The notes: generated from the sequence alone by a model not told the origin. Positions 45,972-55,812 are shown, counted from the stretch's first letter. The stretch is 64,000 nucleotides of DNA from an uncultured Brevundimonas sp. (GCF_937863155.1 NZ_CALMFB010000013.1:1-64000); one strand, 5' to 3'. Program-made: numbers and translations.

Positions 45972-47045
45972 ATGTCGCTGAAGGCGCGGCTGGCGCGCGA
46001 GATCGCCATCGGCGGGCCGATGACGGTGGCCGACTATGTCACCCGCTGCCTGCACGACCCGGACGGCGGCTATTACGCCACCCGCCCGGCCATTGGCGAA
46101 GGCGGTGACTTCATCACCGCCCCGATGGTCAGCCAGATGTTCGGCGAACTGATCGGCCTGTGGGCGGCCGAGCTGTGGTCGCGGCTGGGCGCGCCGGACC
46201 GGTTTCGTCTGGTCGAGGTGGGGCCGGGCGACGGCACCCTGATGGCCGATGCCCTGAAGGCCGCGCGGCTGGCGCCGGGGTTCCTGGAAGCCTGCGACCT
46301 GGTGCTGATCGAGCCGTCCGGCCCCTTGCGCCAGATGCAGGCGTTGCGCCTGGCCGACGGCGACCTGGCGCCGCGCTGGGTTTCGGGCCTGGACCGGGTT
46401 GAGACGGACGCCCCCATCATCCTGATCGCCAATGAGGTGCTGGACTGCCTGCCCGCGCGCCAGTTCGTGAAGACCCAGGACGGCTGGGCGGAAAGGCGCG
46501 TGACGGTGGGCGACGACGGCGAACTGGCGTTTGCCCTGACCCCGCCCAGCGCCGGTTTCGTGCGGCCCGCCTTCGACATGGCGCCGGGTCAGGTGATCGA
46601 GATCTCGGCCCAGCAGGCGGGCTTCGGTCACGCCCTGGGCCAGATGTTGCGCGCCGCGACCGGCGCCGCCCTGTTGATCGACTATGGCCGCGCCCGGCCC
46701 GAGGCGGGCGATACGCTGCAGGCCCTGTATCGGCACCGAAAGGTCGATCCCCTTGCCGAGCCGGGCCAGGCCGATCTGACCCAATGGGCCGATTTTCCGA
46801 CCGTGCTGGAAGCCGCCGTCCACGCCGGGGCCGATGTGACCGGCTGCCTGGGCCAGGGCGAGTTTCTGCACCGGCTGGGCATCGCCGCGCGCGCCGATGG
46901 ACTGAAGGCCGGACGGCCCGATGCGGCGCCGATCATCGACCGCCAGCTGGCCCGCCTGACCGCCCCGGACCAGATGGGTGAACTGTTCAAGGCCGCGGCC
47001 GTTTTCGCCCCGCACGGCCTGGTCGTTCCGGGCTGGGAGGACTGA
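45972..47045 (+). CDS. MidA-family SAM-dependent methyltransferase
   Basis: A 357-residue class I methyltransferase of the MidA/NDUFAF7 family (GPMTVADYVTRCLHDPDGGYYA, then FRLVEVGPGDGTLM as the SAM-binding motif and VLIEPSGPL). In eukaryotes NDUFAF7 methylates a complex I arginine; the bacterial substrate is unclear. It sits between lgt and pgeF with 4-bp gaps on each side. Confidence 0.9.
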   Translation: MSLKARLAREIAIGGPMTVADYVTRCLHDPDGGYYATRPAIGEGGDFITAPMVSQMFGELIGLWAAELWSRLGAPDRFRLVEVGPGDGTLMADALKAARLAPGFLEACDLVLIEPSGPLRQMQALRLADGDLAPRWVSGLDRVETDAPIILIANEVLDCLPARQFVKTQDGWAERRVTVGDDGELAFALTPPSAGFVRPAFDMAPGQVIEISAQQAGFGHALGQMLRAATGAALLIDYGRARPEAGDTLQALYRHRKVDPLAEPGQADLTQWADFPTVLEAAVHAGADVTGCLGQGEFLHRLGIAARADGLKAGRPDAAPIIDRQLARLTAPDQMGELFKAAAVFAPHGLVVPGWED

Positions 47046-47049
47046 CCTC

Positions 47050-47820
47050 ATGAGCCTGGCGCCCCTGACCCATCCACTGCTGGACCGGGCGGGCGTGCGC
47101 CATGGCTTCTTCACGCGCGAAGGCGGGGTTTCGCAGGGGCTGTATGCGGGCCTGAACACCGGCGTCGGCTCGAACGACGATCCGGCGGCCGTGACCGAGA
47201 ACCGCCGCCGCGTCGCCGCGGCCATGGGTGGCGCACCCGACGATTTCGCCGCCTGCTATCAGATCCACTCCGCCGTCGCCTGCGTGGCCGAGGCGGGCTG
47301 GAAGGGCGAACGGCCCGAAGGCGACGCCAGCGTCACCGCCGCACCGGGCGTGATCTGCGCCGTGCTGACCGCCGACTGCGCGCCGATCCTGCTGGCCGAT
47401 GGGGAGGCCGGAGTGGTCGCCGCCGTCCATGCCGGATGGAAGGGCGCCCTCAACGGCGTGGTGCACAGCGCGGTCGCGGCCATGCAGGCCCTGGGCGCCG
47501 ACCCGGCCCGCACCGTCGCCGTGGTCGGGCCGTGCATCGCCCAGTCCAGCTATGAGGTCGGCGCCGACTATCAGGACCGGTTCGAGCACCACGATCCAGG
47601 CAGCGGCCGCTTCTTCGCGCCCGGCGCCACGGCCGACAAACGCCAGTTCGACCTGCCGGGCTTTGTCCTGTGGCGGCTGGAGCAGGCGGGCGTGGGCCAG
47701 GCCGCCTGGACCGGCCACGACACCTGGGCCGACGAGACGCGCTTCTACTCCAACCGCCGATCCTTCCAGCGCGGCGAGCCGGACTTTGGCCGGATGATGA
47801 GCGCGATCAGGGTTTCCTGA
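47050..47820 (+). CDS. pgeF: PgeF-family (YfiH) protein
   Basis: A 256-residue protein of the YfiH/PgeF family. The zinc ligands are H73 (CYQIHS), C110 (TADCAP) and H127 (AVHAGW). PgeF removes wrongly incorporated serine from UDP-MurNAc peptide precursors in E. coli; older annotations call this family polyphenol oxidase or laccase. ATG at 47050, 4 bp after the methyltransferase stop. Confidence 0.93.
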   Translation: MSLAPLTHPLLDRAGVRHGFFTREGGVSQGLYAGLNTGVGSNDDPAAVTENRRRVAAAMGGAPDDFAACYQIHSAVACVAEAGWKGERPEGDASVTAAPGVICAVLTADCAPILLADGEAGVVAAVHAGWKGALNGVVHSAVAAMQALGADPARTVAVVGPCIAQSSYEVGADYQDRFEHHDPGSGRFFAPGATADKRQFDLPGFVLWRLEQAGVGQAAWTGHDTWADETRFYSNRRSFQRGEPDFGRMMSAIRVS

Positions 47821-47821
47821 T

Positions 47822-48012
47822 CCCTCTCCCGGCGGGAGAGGGCTTGAACGCCCAAGAGCGCGTCAGCGCGATTGGCTGCGTGAAAGGGTGAGGGGCTATT
47901 GCCAGATGGGTGAGAGCCGACCCTCACCCTTTGACGCTTCGCGCCGCCCGTCGGGTCGGCTGGCGCATCGCTTCGCTCTGCGAGCCTCAAGCCCTCTCCC
48001 ATCGGGAGAGGG
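47822..48012. repeat. Composite palindromic intergenic repeat
   Basis: Three stem units occupy the gap between convergent pgeF and lpxC. CCCTCTCCC/GGGAGAGGG (47822-47830, 47834-47842) recurs at 47992-48000 and 48004-48012, the outer parts GGGAGAGGGCTTGA and TCAAGCCCTCTCCC are complementary over the whole element, and AAAGGGTGAGGG (47883-47894) pairs with CCCTCACCCTTT (47921-47932). A REP/BIME-type element. Confidence 0.8.
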
Positions 48013-48015
48013 TCG

Positions 48016-48915
48016 CTAACCCGCCTGGGCCAGTTCCGGCACGCGGGTGACCCGGCGCCAGGCGTCGGGCTGGGCCAGCAGGGCGCGGACCAACTTGTTG
48101 TTGATGGCGTGGCCCGCCTTGACGCCCTCGTAGCGGCCCAGCAGCGGCGCGCCCAGCACATACAGGTCGCCGATGGCGTCCAGCGCCTTGTGCCGCACGA
48201 ACTCGCGTTCCATGCGCAGACCGCCGGGATTCAGAATCTCGTCGCCGTCGATGACCACGGCGTTCTCCAGGCTGCCGCCGCGCGCCAGACCGGCCTGGCG
48301 CAGGGCCTCGACCTCATGGGCGAAGCCAAAGGTGCGGGCGGCCATGATTTCGCTGCGGAAAGTGTCTTCATCAACGACGAAGTCGACCACCTGATTGCCG
48401 ATGACCGGCGTCGGGAAATCGATCTCGAACCGCATTTCGTAACGGTCGCAGGGCAGTAGCAGGGCCGACTTGTCGCCCTCCTCGACCCGCACGGGCTTCA
48501 GGATCTCGACATAGCGCACCGGCGCCGCCTGGGGCCGGAAACCGGCCCGGTCCAGCAGCTGCACAAACGGCAGGGCCGACCCGTCCAGGATCGGCAGTTC
48601 CGGCCCGTCCACCTCGACCACGGCATTGATGACGCCCAGGGCGCAGAAGGCGGCCATCAGATGTTCGATGGTCGACAGGCGCACGCCCGCCGCATTCTCG
48701 ATCATGGTGTTCAGGCGCGCATCGACCACGGCCTCGCCCGACACGGGGATACGGTTGTCGCGGTCGGAAATGTCGGTGCGCACGAAGACGATGCCGGTTC
48801 CCGGCGCGGCCGGACGCACGGCCAGACGCACGCGCTGACCCGTGTGCACGCCGACGCCGGCGATGATGGCCGGGGCGGTCAGGGTCTTTTCGTGATGATC
48901 GACGATACGCGGCAC
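48016..48915 (-). CDS. lpxC: UDP-3-O-acyl-N-acetylglucosamine deacetylase
   Basis: A 299-residue LpxC, the zinc amidase of the committed step of lipid A synthesis. Zinc and catalytic residues: H85 (STIEHLMAA), H242 and D246 (RHKALDAIGD) and H269 (KAGHAINN). The start is the GTG at 48915 (VPRIVDHHEKTL), because homology begins there; upstream in-frame sequence is not LpxC-like and no clear ribosome-binding site was found. It follows ftsZ in the usual order for alphaproteobacteria. Confidence 0.95.
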   Translation of the reverse strand: MPRIVDHHEKTLTAPAIIAGVGVHTGQRVRLAVRPAAPGTGIVFVRTDISDRDNRIPVSGEAVVDARLNTMIENAAGVRLSTIEHLMAAFCALGVINAVVEVDGPELPILDGSALPFVQLLDRAGFRPQAAPVRYVEILKPVRVEEGDKSALLLPCDRYEMRFEIDFPTPVIGNQVVDFVVDEDTFRSEIMAARTFGFAHEVEALRQAGLARGGSLENAVVIDGDEILNPGGLRMEREFVRHKALDAIGDLYVLGAPLLGRYEGVKAGHAINNKLVRALLAQPDAWRRVTRVPELAQAG

Positions 48916-49030
48916 GCTTGGAACACTCGCTTCTGCAAGACCTTGGCGCGCGACTTGGCGCACAGCGACGGCCCTTTGATTTCCTAACGGGCCGCCGGCA
49001 AGCGAGAAATGAAACTCAAGTTTCGGATTG

Positions 49031-49060
49031 TTTCGTTTTGATGCGGTTTTCAAAACGAAA
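49031..49060. promoter_or_regulatory. Inverted repeat between ftsZ terminator and lpxC
   Basis: TTTCGTTTTGA (49031-49041) is perfectly complementary to TCAAAACGAAA (49050-49060) with an 8-nt loop. Its right arm overlaps the foot of the ftsZ terminator by two bases, so the two hairpins compete at the junction. It could act in lpxC expression or simply be part of the terminator. Confidence 0.4.
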
Positions 49061-49089
49061 CCCCCGCCGCCTGCATGGCGACGGGGGTT
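49059..49089 (-). terminator. ftsZ terminator
   Basis: AACCCCCGCCGCC (49059-49071) pairs with GGCGACGGGGGTT (49077-49089) with one mismatch and a 5-nt loop, 22 bp after the ftsZ stop on the minus strand; TCGTTTTG follows. A good intrinsic terminator. Confidence 0.75.
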
Positions 49090-49110
49090 CGATGGTTTCC
49101 GCCCTTAGGC

Positions 49111-50661
49111 CTAGTTGGCCAGGCGCCGCAGGAAGGACGGGATCTCCAGATCGTCGTCTTCGGCAGAGGCCAGCCGGGCCTCGTCCGGCGAAGCGGGCGG
49201 CGGCGCCAGCGGTTCGCGGGTCGCGGCGGGCCGGGGCGCATAGGGCGACGGCGCCGCGGCGGTGCGCTTGCCGCGCCCGAACAGGCTCCACCCCGACTTG
49301 CGGTGGTGGTCGCCCTCGTCGTCATAGGCGTCGTCGTGCGGCGTGGCCGTCGTCTGGTGCGTCGTGCGGGCGTTGTCACGCTCGGCGTACAGGTCGCCCT
49401 GGGTCGGGGCCGCCGCGCGGGCCGGCGCCGGAGCGGCTTCATATTCCTCGACCCACGGATCGACGATCGGCCCCAGCTGGCGATCCTCGGCGGCGTGGAT
49501 CACCGGCTCGGGGCGCGCTTCGGGCAGGGGCGCGGGGGTGAAGCTGGGCTGGACCACCGGCGCCTCGGCGCGCGCGGGTTCGGAACGGAGGGGTTCGGGC
49601 GACCGTTGCGGGGTCGTCGGCGTCTGCATCAGGGGCGCCGGGCGCCGGGCGTCCAGCGGACGCGCGGTGGGGGCCGGCTCGATCTTCTGCATCGAGGCTT
49701 CGTCCATGCCGGTGGCGACCACCGAGACGCGGATCTTGCCGTCCAGGGCCGGATCGAAGGCGGCGCCGAAGATGATGTTGGCGTCGGCGTCCACTTCCGC
49801 GCTGATGGCGTTGGCGGCCTCGTCGACTTCCAGCAGGGTCATGTCCATGCCGCCGGTGATGTTGACCAGCACGGCCTTGGCGCCCTTCAGGCTGGTTTCG
49901 TCCAGCAGCGGGTTGGCGATGGCGTTCTGGGCCGCCAGCAGGGCGCGGTCGTCGCCGGACGCCTCGCCCGTGCCCATCATCGCCTTGCCCATCTCGGACA
50001 TGACGGCGCGCACATCGGCGAAGTCCAGGTTGATCAGGCCCGGCAGGATCATCAGGTCGGTGATCGAACGCACGCCCGAGTGCAGCACCTGATCGGCCAT
50101 GCCGAAGGCGTCGGCGAAGGTGGTCCGCTCATTGGCGACGCGGAACAGGTTCTGGTTCGGAATGACGATCAGGGTGTCGACATAGCGTTGCAGCTCGGCG
50201 ATGCCGGCATCGGCCAGACGCATGCGGTGACGGCCTTCGAAGGTGAAGGGCTTGGTCACCACGCCGACGGTCAGGATGCCGCGGTCGCGCGCGCATTTGG
50301 CGATGATCGGCGCGGCGCCGGTGCCGGTGCCGCCGCCCATGCCGGCGGTGATGAAGATCATGTGCGCGCCATCCAGGTGCGCGTGAATCTCGTCGGCGGA
50401 TTCCTCGGCGGCGTTCATGCCGACCTCGGGGTGGGCGCCAGCGCCCAGGCCTTGGGTGATGGTTTCGCCCAACTGGATGCGGCGGTCGGTCTTGGCGAAG
50501 CTCAGATGTTGAGCATCGGTGTTGGCGACCACGAACTCGACCCCTTCCAGGCCGGCGTCGATCATGTTGTTGACGGCGTTACCGCCCGCGCCGCCCACGC
50601 CGAACACGACGATCCGAGGTTTCAGTTCCGTGGTTTCCGGACGCACAAGAGAAAGAGACAT
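49111..50661 (-). CDS. ftsZ: Cell division protein FtsZ
   Basis: A 516-residue FtsZ, the tubulin-like GTPase that forms the division ring. The GTP-binding loop GGGTGTG is at 109-115; the T7 region [11 protein letters not shown] is present. The last 13 residues ([13 protein letters not shown]) are the peptide that binds FtsA and other partners, after a long disordered linker (~330-500) rich in Pro, Ala and charged residues, as in Caulobacter. In Caulobacter ftsZ is repressed by CtrA, and a TTAA-N7-TTAC element lies upstream here. Confidence 0.98.
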   Translation of the reverse strand: MSLSLVRPETTELKPRIVVFGVGGAGGNAVNNMIDAGLEGVEFVVANTDAQHLSFAKTDRRIQLGETITQGLGAGAHPEVGMNAAEESADEIHAHLDGAHMIFITAGMGGGTGTGAAPIIAKCARDRGILTVGVVTKPFTFEGRHRMRLADAGIAELQRYVDTLIVIPNQNLFRVANERTTFADAFGMADQVLHSGVRSITDLMILPGLINLDFADVRAVMSEMGKAMMGTGEASGDDRALLAAQNAIANPLLDETSLKGAKAVLVNITGGMDMTLLEVDEAANAISAEVDADANIIFGAAFDPALDGKIRVSVVATGMDEASMQKIEPAPTARPLDARRPAPLMQTPTTPQRSPEPLRSEPARAEAPVVQPSFTPAPLPEARPEPVIHAAEDRQLGPIVDPWVEEYEAAPAPARAAAPTQGDLYAERDNARTTHQTTATPHDDAYDDEGDHHRKSGWSLFGRGKRTAAAPSPYAPRPAATREPLAPPPASPDEARLASAEDDDLEIPSFLRRLAN

Positions 50662-50754
50662 ATTCGTTCCGACCTTCCGACCCAGCCCCAGGTTCCGCTG
50701 AAAAATCCCGCCGATTCGCCAGTGGTTACGAGCGTCTTAAGGAAATCCCACCGG

Positions 50755-50771
50755 GGTTAAGGGAAGGTTAC
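50755..50771 (-). promoter_or_regulatory. CtrA-like box upstream of ftsZ
   Basis: On the plus strand TTAA (50757-50760), seven bases, then TTAC (50768-50771) gives the canonical CtrA spacing with one mismatch; read on the ftsZ strand it contains TTAACC. A further TTAACC lies at 50809-50814 and another TTAA at 50737-50740. In Caulobacter CtrA represses ftsZ in swarmer cells. Confidence 0.6.
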
Positions 50772-50942
50772 CGGATAGCTTGAGTCGGACCGCTCGGAAG
50801 CGATTTCGTTAACCTTGGCCGCAAATTTCCACATCTGCGTCCGCCTTTAGGTCGCGCGTGAACCGACCGGGTTCGGACCAAGAGACTGGTGCGGCGACAT
50901 AGCCAAGGCGTCGTCGGTGATCGTGACGGATCACACAAAGAA

Positions 50943-50972
50943 GAAGGGGCGGCTCTTGCGAGCCGCCCCTTC
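50943..50972 (-). terminator. Terminator of the TonB-dependent receptor gene
   Basis: A perfect 13-bp stem (50943-50955 with 50960-50972) with a 4-nt loop, 23 bp after the receptor stop on the minus strand, followed by TTCTTTGTG. It separates this gene from the ftsZ promoter region. The remaining ~170 bases to 50942 show only the TTAA sites. Confidence 0.85.
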
Positions 50973-50995
50973 CGTCAGGTTCATCCTGTTAGGAC

Positions 50996-53900
50996 TTACC
51001 AGACCTTGTAGTTGAAGTTCACGAAGAAACGACGGCCGAACAGGTCGAAGTTGTCGTTCGTGTGACGGCCCAGCCAGTTGGCCGACTCGGCGTCGAAGGC
51101 GTTGACCACACCGGCCCGGACCCGCAGGTCGTCGGTGACCTGATAGGCCACGGTGAAGTCGTGCTGGTGGAAATCACCGGTTTCCAGGTACTTGGCGTAC
51201 TCGCGGACGTCCGGGTTCGAAACCAGCGCGTCCTTGTCGCCGATTTCCTGGCTGCCCTGCCAATCCCAATCCCACGACACGGTCAGACGGTCGGTCGGGG
51301 CCCAGGAGACGGTCGACAGGAAGCGAACCCGCGGCAGACCGACGGTGTCGGCATAGATCGTCGGGAACGTCGGGTCGGCGATGTTGGTGTAGTCGTTCTG
51401 CTCGATGGTCCACGAACCACGCAGACCCCAGTTCACGCGGCCCCAGTCACGGCCAATGACATCGACCAGATCGAAGCGGTAGCGAGCCGAGAAGTCCACG
51501 CCTTCAGCCGTCAGCTTCGCATAGTTCAGCGAGCCTTGGATGAAGCCGGTGACCATCCAGGTGGTCGGGTCGCGCGTGATGGTGTTACAGGCGGCCGAGT
51601 TGATGGTCGGCTGGTTCACGCACTGGTTGGCGTTCTGTTGGGCCGTCGTGGTCGCGATCGCGTCGGTGATCTCGATCTTGTAGTAGTCCAGAACCATCGA
51701 GAAGTTCGGGAAGACGCTCGGGGTCCACACCACCGAGGCGGTGAAGGAGTCCGAGGTTTCCGGGATCAGGAACGGGTTGCCGCCGTCCAGACCCGGGATG
51801 CCGCCCGTGCCGTAGGTCGGCTGGAAGGCGTCCGGAGCGGTCTGGTCGTTGAACGAGAAGTTGAAGCCGGCCGCCAGCGACAGAGCGCGGCAGTTGGCCC
51901 GACGGTTCGCCGCGATCGAGGCGTCGGTCAGCGCGTTGATGTTGGTGACCAGGCAGGGGTCCGCGAAGCCGTTGGCGAAGGTCTGGCCCGGGGGCTCATA
52001 CAGTTCGCCCAGGTTCGGCACGCGAATGGCCGTGTTCTGGGTCACGCGGAACAGCAGGTCGTCGATCGGACGCCAGGAGCCCTGGATCGAGTAGGTGTCC
52101 TGCAGGCCGACAGTGGTGTAGTCGGCGGTGCGGTACGAACCCGAGATTTCGGCCGAACGGCCCAGCCAGTGATCCTGGAACAGCGGCACGCGCAGTTCGA
52201 TGAAGGCTTCACGCGTCTCGTAGGACACGGCCGGGAAGTCCGGGCCTTCGTTCAGGAACAGCATGCGACCGCCGGTCGGACCATCGCGGCCGGTGCCCGA
52301 GGTGGTTTCCTTGCGGCTTTCGACACCCACGGCGAAGCCGATGGCGCCGGCGCCCCAAAAGTCCCACAGCTCGCCCGACATGAAGCCGAGGAAGTCCTGC
52401 TGCGAGTTGCGGTCGGTGACGTAGATCTGAGCGCCCACGAATTCACGAGCAGCGTCCGAGAAGCCGCCTTCACCAAAGATACGGACCGGCACGCAGCGGC
52501 TGATCATGTCGTTGGTGATGCCCTGGTAGCCCAGCAGCGCCGAACCCGAGGTCGGGATCGGGAAGCCCTGAGCGCGACGCAGTTGCGTGCGGCAGACGAT
52601 CTCGCCCGGACGGCCGTTGACGATACCGGCGGTATCGACGACGGCGTCGGCGGCCATCTGCATTTCATCGTAACCGTCGGCGGTTTCCCAGTTGCGGTTG
52701 TTCATTTCGCCGTAGGTGTAGCCGACTTCCCAGGTCAGGTTCTTGATGAACCCGACATCGCCGGCGTCGCCGCGCATGCCGATGACGTAACGCGCCAGGT
52801 CACGCTCGTTCAGCTGGTTGCGGACGGTGGGGTACAGCTTGTGCTGGGCCCGCGGGTCGGCGACCGTCGAGGTGACCACGCCCGCCGCGTTGTAGATCGA
52901 GCGGATGTTGTTCTGGATGGCGGTGCGCACCGCGGCCGGCAGATAGGCGTTGTCCAGGCCGATCTGCAGCTGACCGCCCGTGGTCACGACCGGCGGCGAA
53001 GCCGGGTTATACGGGGCGATGTTGAAGTCGTAGAAGGTGCGCTGACCTTCGTCGTAGGTCTCTTCTTCGGCGTATTTGGCTTCACCGAACAGGGTGACGT
53101 TGTCCGACAGATCCCAGGTGAAACCACCCTGGACGCGCCACTCTTCCGAGTGCGGCAGACGCGAGGTGCCGCCTTGTTGGGTGGTCAGCGACTGGCCGTT
53201 GCCGCCGTTCGAGGTGATGCGGTTGCCGGTGCCCTGACGGATCGAACCGAACTGCAGCGCCTGCGGGTTGCCGCTGGCGTCATAGACGTACGAGTTGTTC
53301 GGGTTGTTGTCCGGCGCGATGTAGAAGCAGCCCGCGCCGAACGAGGCCAGCGAACAGCTGACCGCCGTCACGTCCGGGTCGCTAGACGGCGACGGACGCA
53401 CGCCGGTAGCCAGGATGGTGATGCCGCCGAAGTTGGTGCCGCGGATGAAGGTGCGGGCGTTGTTGATCAGGATGGCGTCCGGGATGCCGTCGGTCGGAGC
53501 CGAAGCCGGGTCGGCGTCCCAACCGATCAGAGCCCAGCCTTCGCGCAGCCAGTCCATGTCGGCGTCGGTGACCTGATCGTTCTCTTTGTACTCACCCGTC
53601 AGGTAGACGTTCAGGGTGTCGTCAAAGAAGTTTTGGCCCCACAGGAAACCGATACGGCTGGAAGACTGGCCGTCCTGGTTGATCTGCGAATAGGCGCCGT
53701 CGATTTCCAGGCCTTCGTAGTCGTCCTTCAGGATGAAGTTGACCACGCCCGAAACGGCGTCAGCGCCGTAAACCGAGGCGGCGCCGCCGGTGATGACTTC
53801 GATGTTCTCGATCAGCAGACGCGGGATGGTGTCGACGTCGACCGACAGGCCGCCCGGCAGCGAACCGACGTGACGACGGCCGTTGACCAGCACCAGGGTG

Positions 53901-54244
53901 CGGGCGGCGCCCAGGGCGCGCAGGTTCAGCAGCGACAGGCCGCCATCGTTCAGGTTCGAGCCGGTGGTGTCTTCCGGAACCTGCGAGAAGGTCAGGGCGG
54001 GGATGTCGGCCAGATAGTCGACGACGTTGGCTTCACCCGACTGCTCGATGTCTTCCCGGCTGATCTGGATCAGCGGGGTCGGAGCGGTGGTCGGGTCGCG
54101 ACGGATGCGCGAACCGGTGATGACCACTTCCTCGACTTGGGTCGCGCCAGAACCGGCGTCCTGAGCGTAAGCCGGCACGGCGGCGACGGCCATAAGGCCT
54201 GCCAGCACTGTCGTGCCGAAGAGATAGTTGCGCTTCAATTGCAT
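50996..54244 (-). CDS. TonB-dependent outer-membrane receptor
   Basis: A 1082-residue receptor: signal peptide ending near PAYAQD, TonB box EEVVITGSR near residue 38-46, plug domain with ALGAARTLVLVNGRR and the VYGADAVSGVVNFILK motif, then a 22-strand barrel ending in the aromatic C-terminal strand FFVNFNYKVW. It takes up an unknown substrate, such as a siderophore, sugar or vitamin. Its place between ftsA and ftsZ is unusual; both usually adjoin. Its own terminator and a 224-bp upstream gap suggest an independent transcript. Confidence 0.94.
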   Translation of the reverse strand: MQLKRNYLFGTTVLAGLMAVAAVPAYAQDAGSGATQVEEVVITGSRIRRDPTTAPTPLIQISREDIEQSGEANVVDYLADIPALTFSQVPEDTTGSNLNDGGLSLLNLRALGAARTLVLVNGRRHVGSLPGGLSVDVDTIPRLLIENIEVITGGAASVYGADAVSGVVNFILKDDYEGLEIDGAYSQINQDGQSSSRIGFLWGQNFFDDTLNVYLTGEYKENDQVTDADMDWLREGWALIGWDADPASAPTDGIPDAILINNARTFIRGTNFGGITILATGVRPSPSSDPDVTAVSCSLASFGAGCFYIAPDNNPNNSYVYDASGNPQALQFGSIRQGTGNRITSNGGNGQSLTTQQGGTSRLPHSEEWRVQGGFTWDLSDNVTLFGEAKYAEEETYDEGQRTFYDFNIAPYNPASPPVVTTGGQLQIGLDNAYLPAAVRTAIQNNIRSIYNAAGVVTSTVADPRAQHKLYPTVRNQLNERDLARYVIGMRGDAGDVGFIKNLTWEVGYTYGEMNNRNWETADGYDEMQMAADAVVDTAGIVNGRPGEIVCRTQLRRAQGFPIPTSGSALLGYQGITNDMISRCVPVRIFGEGGFSDAAREFVGAQIYVTDRNSQQDFLGFMSGELWDFWGAGAIGFAVGVESRKETTSGTGRDGPTGGRMLFLNEGPDFPAVSYETREAFIELRVPLFQDHWLGRSAEISGSYRTADYTTVGLQDTYSIQGSWRPIDDLLFRVTQNTAIRVPNLGELYEPPGQTFANGFADPCLVTNINALTDASIAANRRANCRALSLAAGFNFSFNDQTAPDAFQPTYGTGGIPGLDGGNPFLIPETSDSFTASVVWTPSVFPNFSMVLDYYKIEITDAIATTTAQQNANQCVNQPTINSAACNTITRDPTTWMVTGFIQGSLNYAKLTAEGVDFSARYRFDLVDVIGRDWGRVNWGLRGSWTIEQNDYTNIADPTFPTIYADTVGLPRVRFLSTVSWAPTDRLTVSWDWDWQGSQEIGDKDALVSNPDVREYAKYLETGDFHQHDFTVAYQVTDDLRVRAGVVNAFDAESANWLGRHTNDNFDLFGRRFFVNFNYKVW

Positions 54245-54468
54245 TTCGATAATGGCCCCAACCTTGAAGTGATGCGGACATGCAGCGGACGAGTCGCACG
54301 CTGCACTTGTGACAGAACGCTAACCGCACCCCCCCTCGCGCTGCAACAGAAATGCCGTAATTGCGGCAACGTAAGCCCTCCGTTGTAACACTGCGGACAC
54401 ACTTCCGACGCACACGCGACAAAGACGGGGCCGGGAAGCCCGTCAAATTTGGTCGGAATCGTGAAAGA

Positions 54469-55794
54469 TTACAGGTTGTCGCGCAGCCAGCCTGCGGCGC
54501 GGGCGACCAGGCCGCCGCGATGCACGCGCGGGGCGTCGGCCGCCCCAATCTGGCGCGACATCAGCTTGCGCGCCGACACCGCTTCGCGCGGGCCATAGGC
54601 GGCGCGCAGCAGCACCCCCGCCGAGGCGCAGAAGGCCGGACCCGAGGCGGCGTCGGCCAGGTGGGGCGCACGCTGGGGCTTGCCCAGGCGCACCGGACGG
54701 TCGAACACGCGCACCGCCAGTTCGCGCACACCGTTCAACTGGCTGGCGCCGCCGGTCAGAATCACGCTGGCGCCCGGATCGACCAGGGCGCCCTTTTCTC
54801 GCAGGCGGTCACGCAGCAGCTCCAGCGTCTCCTCCACGCGCGGCGCGATGACGGTCTTCAGCATGGAGCGCGGCACCACCACGGGGCCGGCGGACGGGTC
54901 CTCGCCGCGGGGCGGCGCCTCGATCATCTCGCGGTCCTCGTTGGCCGACGCCATGGCCGAGCCGTGCAGGGTCTTCAGCCGTTCGGCCCCGGCCCGGCTG
55001 GTCGACAGGCCCCGCGCGATGTCGGCCGTCACATGGTCGCCGCCGACGCCCAGGCTTTCGACATGCAGCAGCGAGCGCCCGCCCCAGACCGCGGCCGAGG
55101 TGACCCCGCCGCCCAGGTCGATGCAGACGCAGCCCAGGTCCATCTCGTCGTCTTCCAGCGCCGCCAGCGACGACACCACCGGCGCGGCCACCACGCCCTG
55201 AAGGTCCAGGTGCGCCAGCTCCAGACAGTGGCTCAGCGTGGCGAAAGCGCTTTCGGCCATGGAGACCACCAGCAGATCCAGGCCCAAAGAGCCGCCGCGC
55301 ATCGAGCGCGGGTCGCGCACGCCGCGCGCGCCGTCGATGGACCAGGCGATGGGCAGCACATGGATCGGCCGACGGTTCGGCAGCTTCATCTGCCCCAGCG
55401 CCAGGGCGATGGCCCGCGCCAGGTCGCCGTCATCGACCGGACCGGCGCCCAGCGACACCTTGGCCTGCAGGCGATGGCTGGCCATCTGGCCGATGGAGGT
55501 GGAGACGACCACGCCCGACACCGGCGATCCGGCGGCGCGTTCGGCGCGCTCGACCGCATGGCCGATGGCGCTGGCGGCCTCGTCCATATTGATGACGGCC
55601 CCGCCCTTGACGCCCTTGGACTGGACATGGCTGGCGCCGGCGACGCGGATGGTGCGGTCGGCGTGACGCACGCCGTCGGGCTTCATGATGAAACACGAGA
55701 CCTTGGAATGACCCAGGTCCAGCGCGGCCACGGCCGGCGTGCGCGCGGCGGCGCGGCCGGCTTCACCCTGATTGTCACGCGACCGTCCGGCCAT
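54469..55794 (-). CDS. ftsA: Cell division protein FtsA
   Basis: A 441-residue actin-like FtsA that tethers FtsZ to the membrane: N-terminal ALDLGHSKVSCFIM (phosphate 1 motif), CVCIDLGGGVTSAAVW (phosphate 2), VILTGGASQLNGV (adenosine site) and a C-terminal amphipathic helix (GLVARAAGWLRDNL) for membrane binding. It follows ftsQ with an 18-bp gap, and normally leads straight to ftsZ; here a receptor gene intervenes. Confidence 0.96.
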   Translation of the reverse strand: MAGRSRDNQGEAGRAAARTPAVAALDLGHSKVSCFIMKPDGVRHADRTIRVAGASHVQSKGVKGGAVINMDEAASAIGHAVERAERAAGSPVSGVVVSTSIGQMASHRLQAKVSLGAGPVDDGDLARAIALALGQMKLPNRRPIHVLPIAWSIDGARGVRDPRSMRGGSLGLDLLVVSMAESAFATLSHCLELAHLDLQGVVAAPVVSSLAALEDDEMDLGCVCIDLGGGVTSAAVWGGRSLLHVESLGVGGDHVTADIARGLSTSRAGAERLKTLHGSAMASANEDREMIEAPPRGEDPSAGPVVVPRSMLKTVIAPRVEETLELLRDRLREKGALVDPGASVILTGGASQLNGVRELAVRVFDRPVRLGKPQRAPHLADAASGPAFCASAGVLLRAAYGPREAVSARKLMSRQIGAADAPRVHRGGLVARAAGWLRDNL

Positions 55795-55812
55795 TCCCCT
55801 ACGCCCTCAGTC

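Noticed and set aside
51062..54388. 1108-residue open frame antisense to the TonB-dependent receptor
   Set aside because: Complementary shadow; no signal peptide or domain, while the opposite strand encodes an intact receptor.
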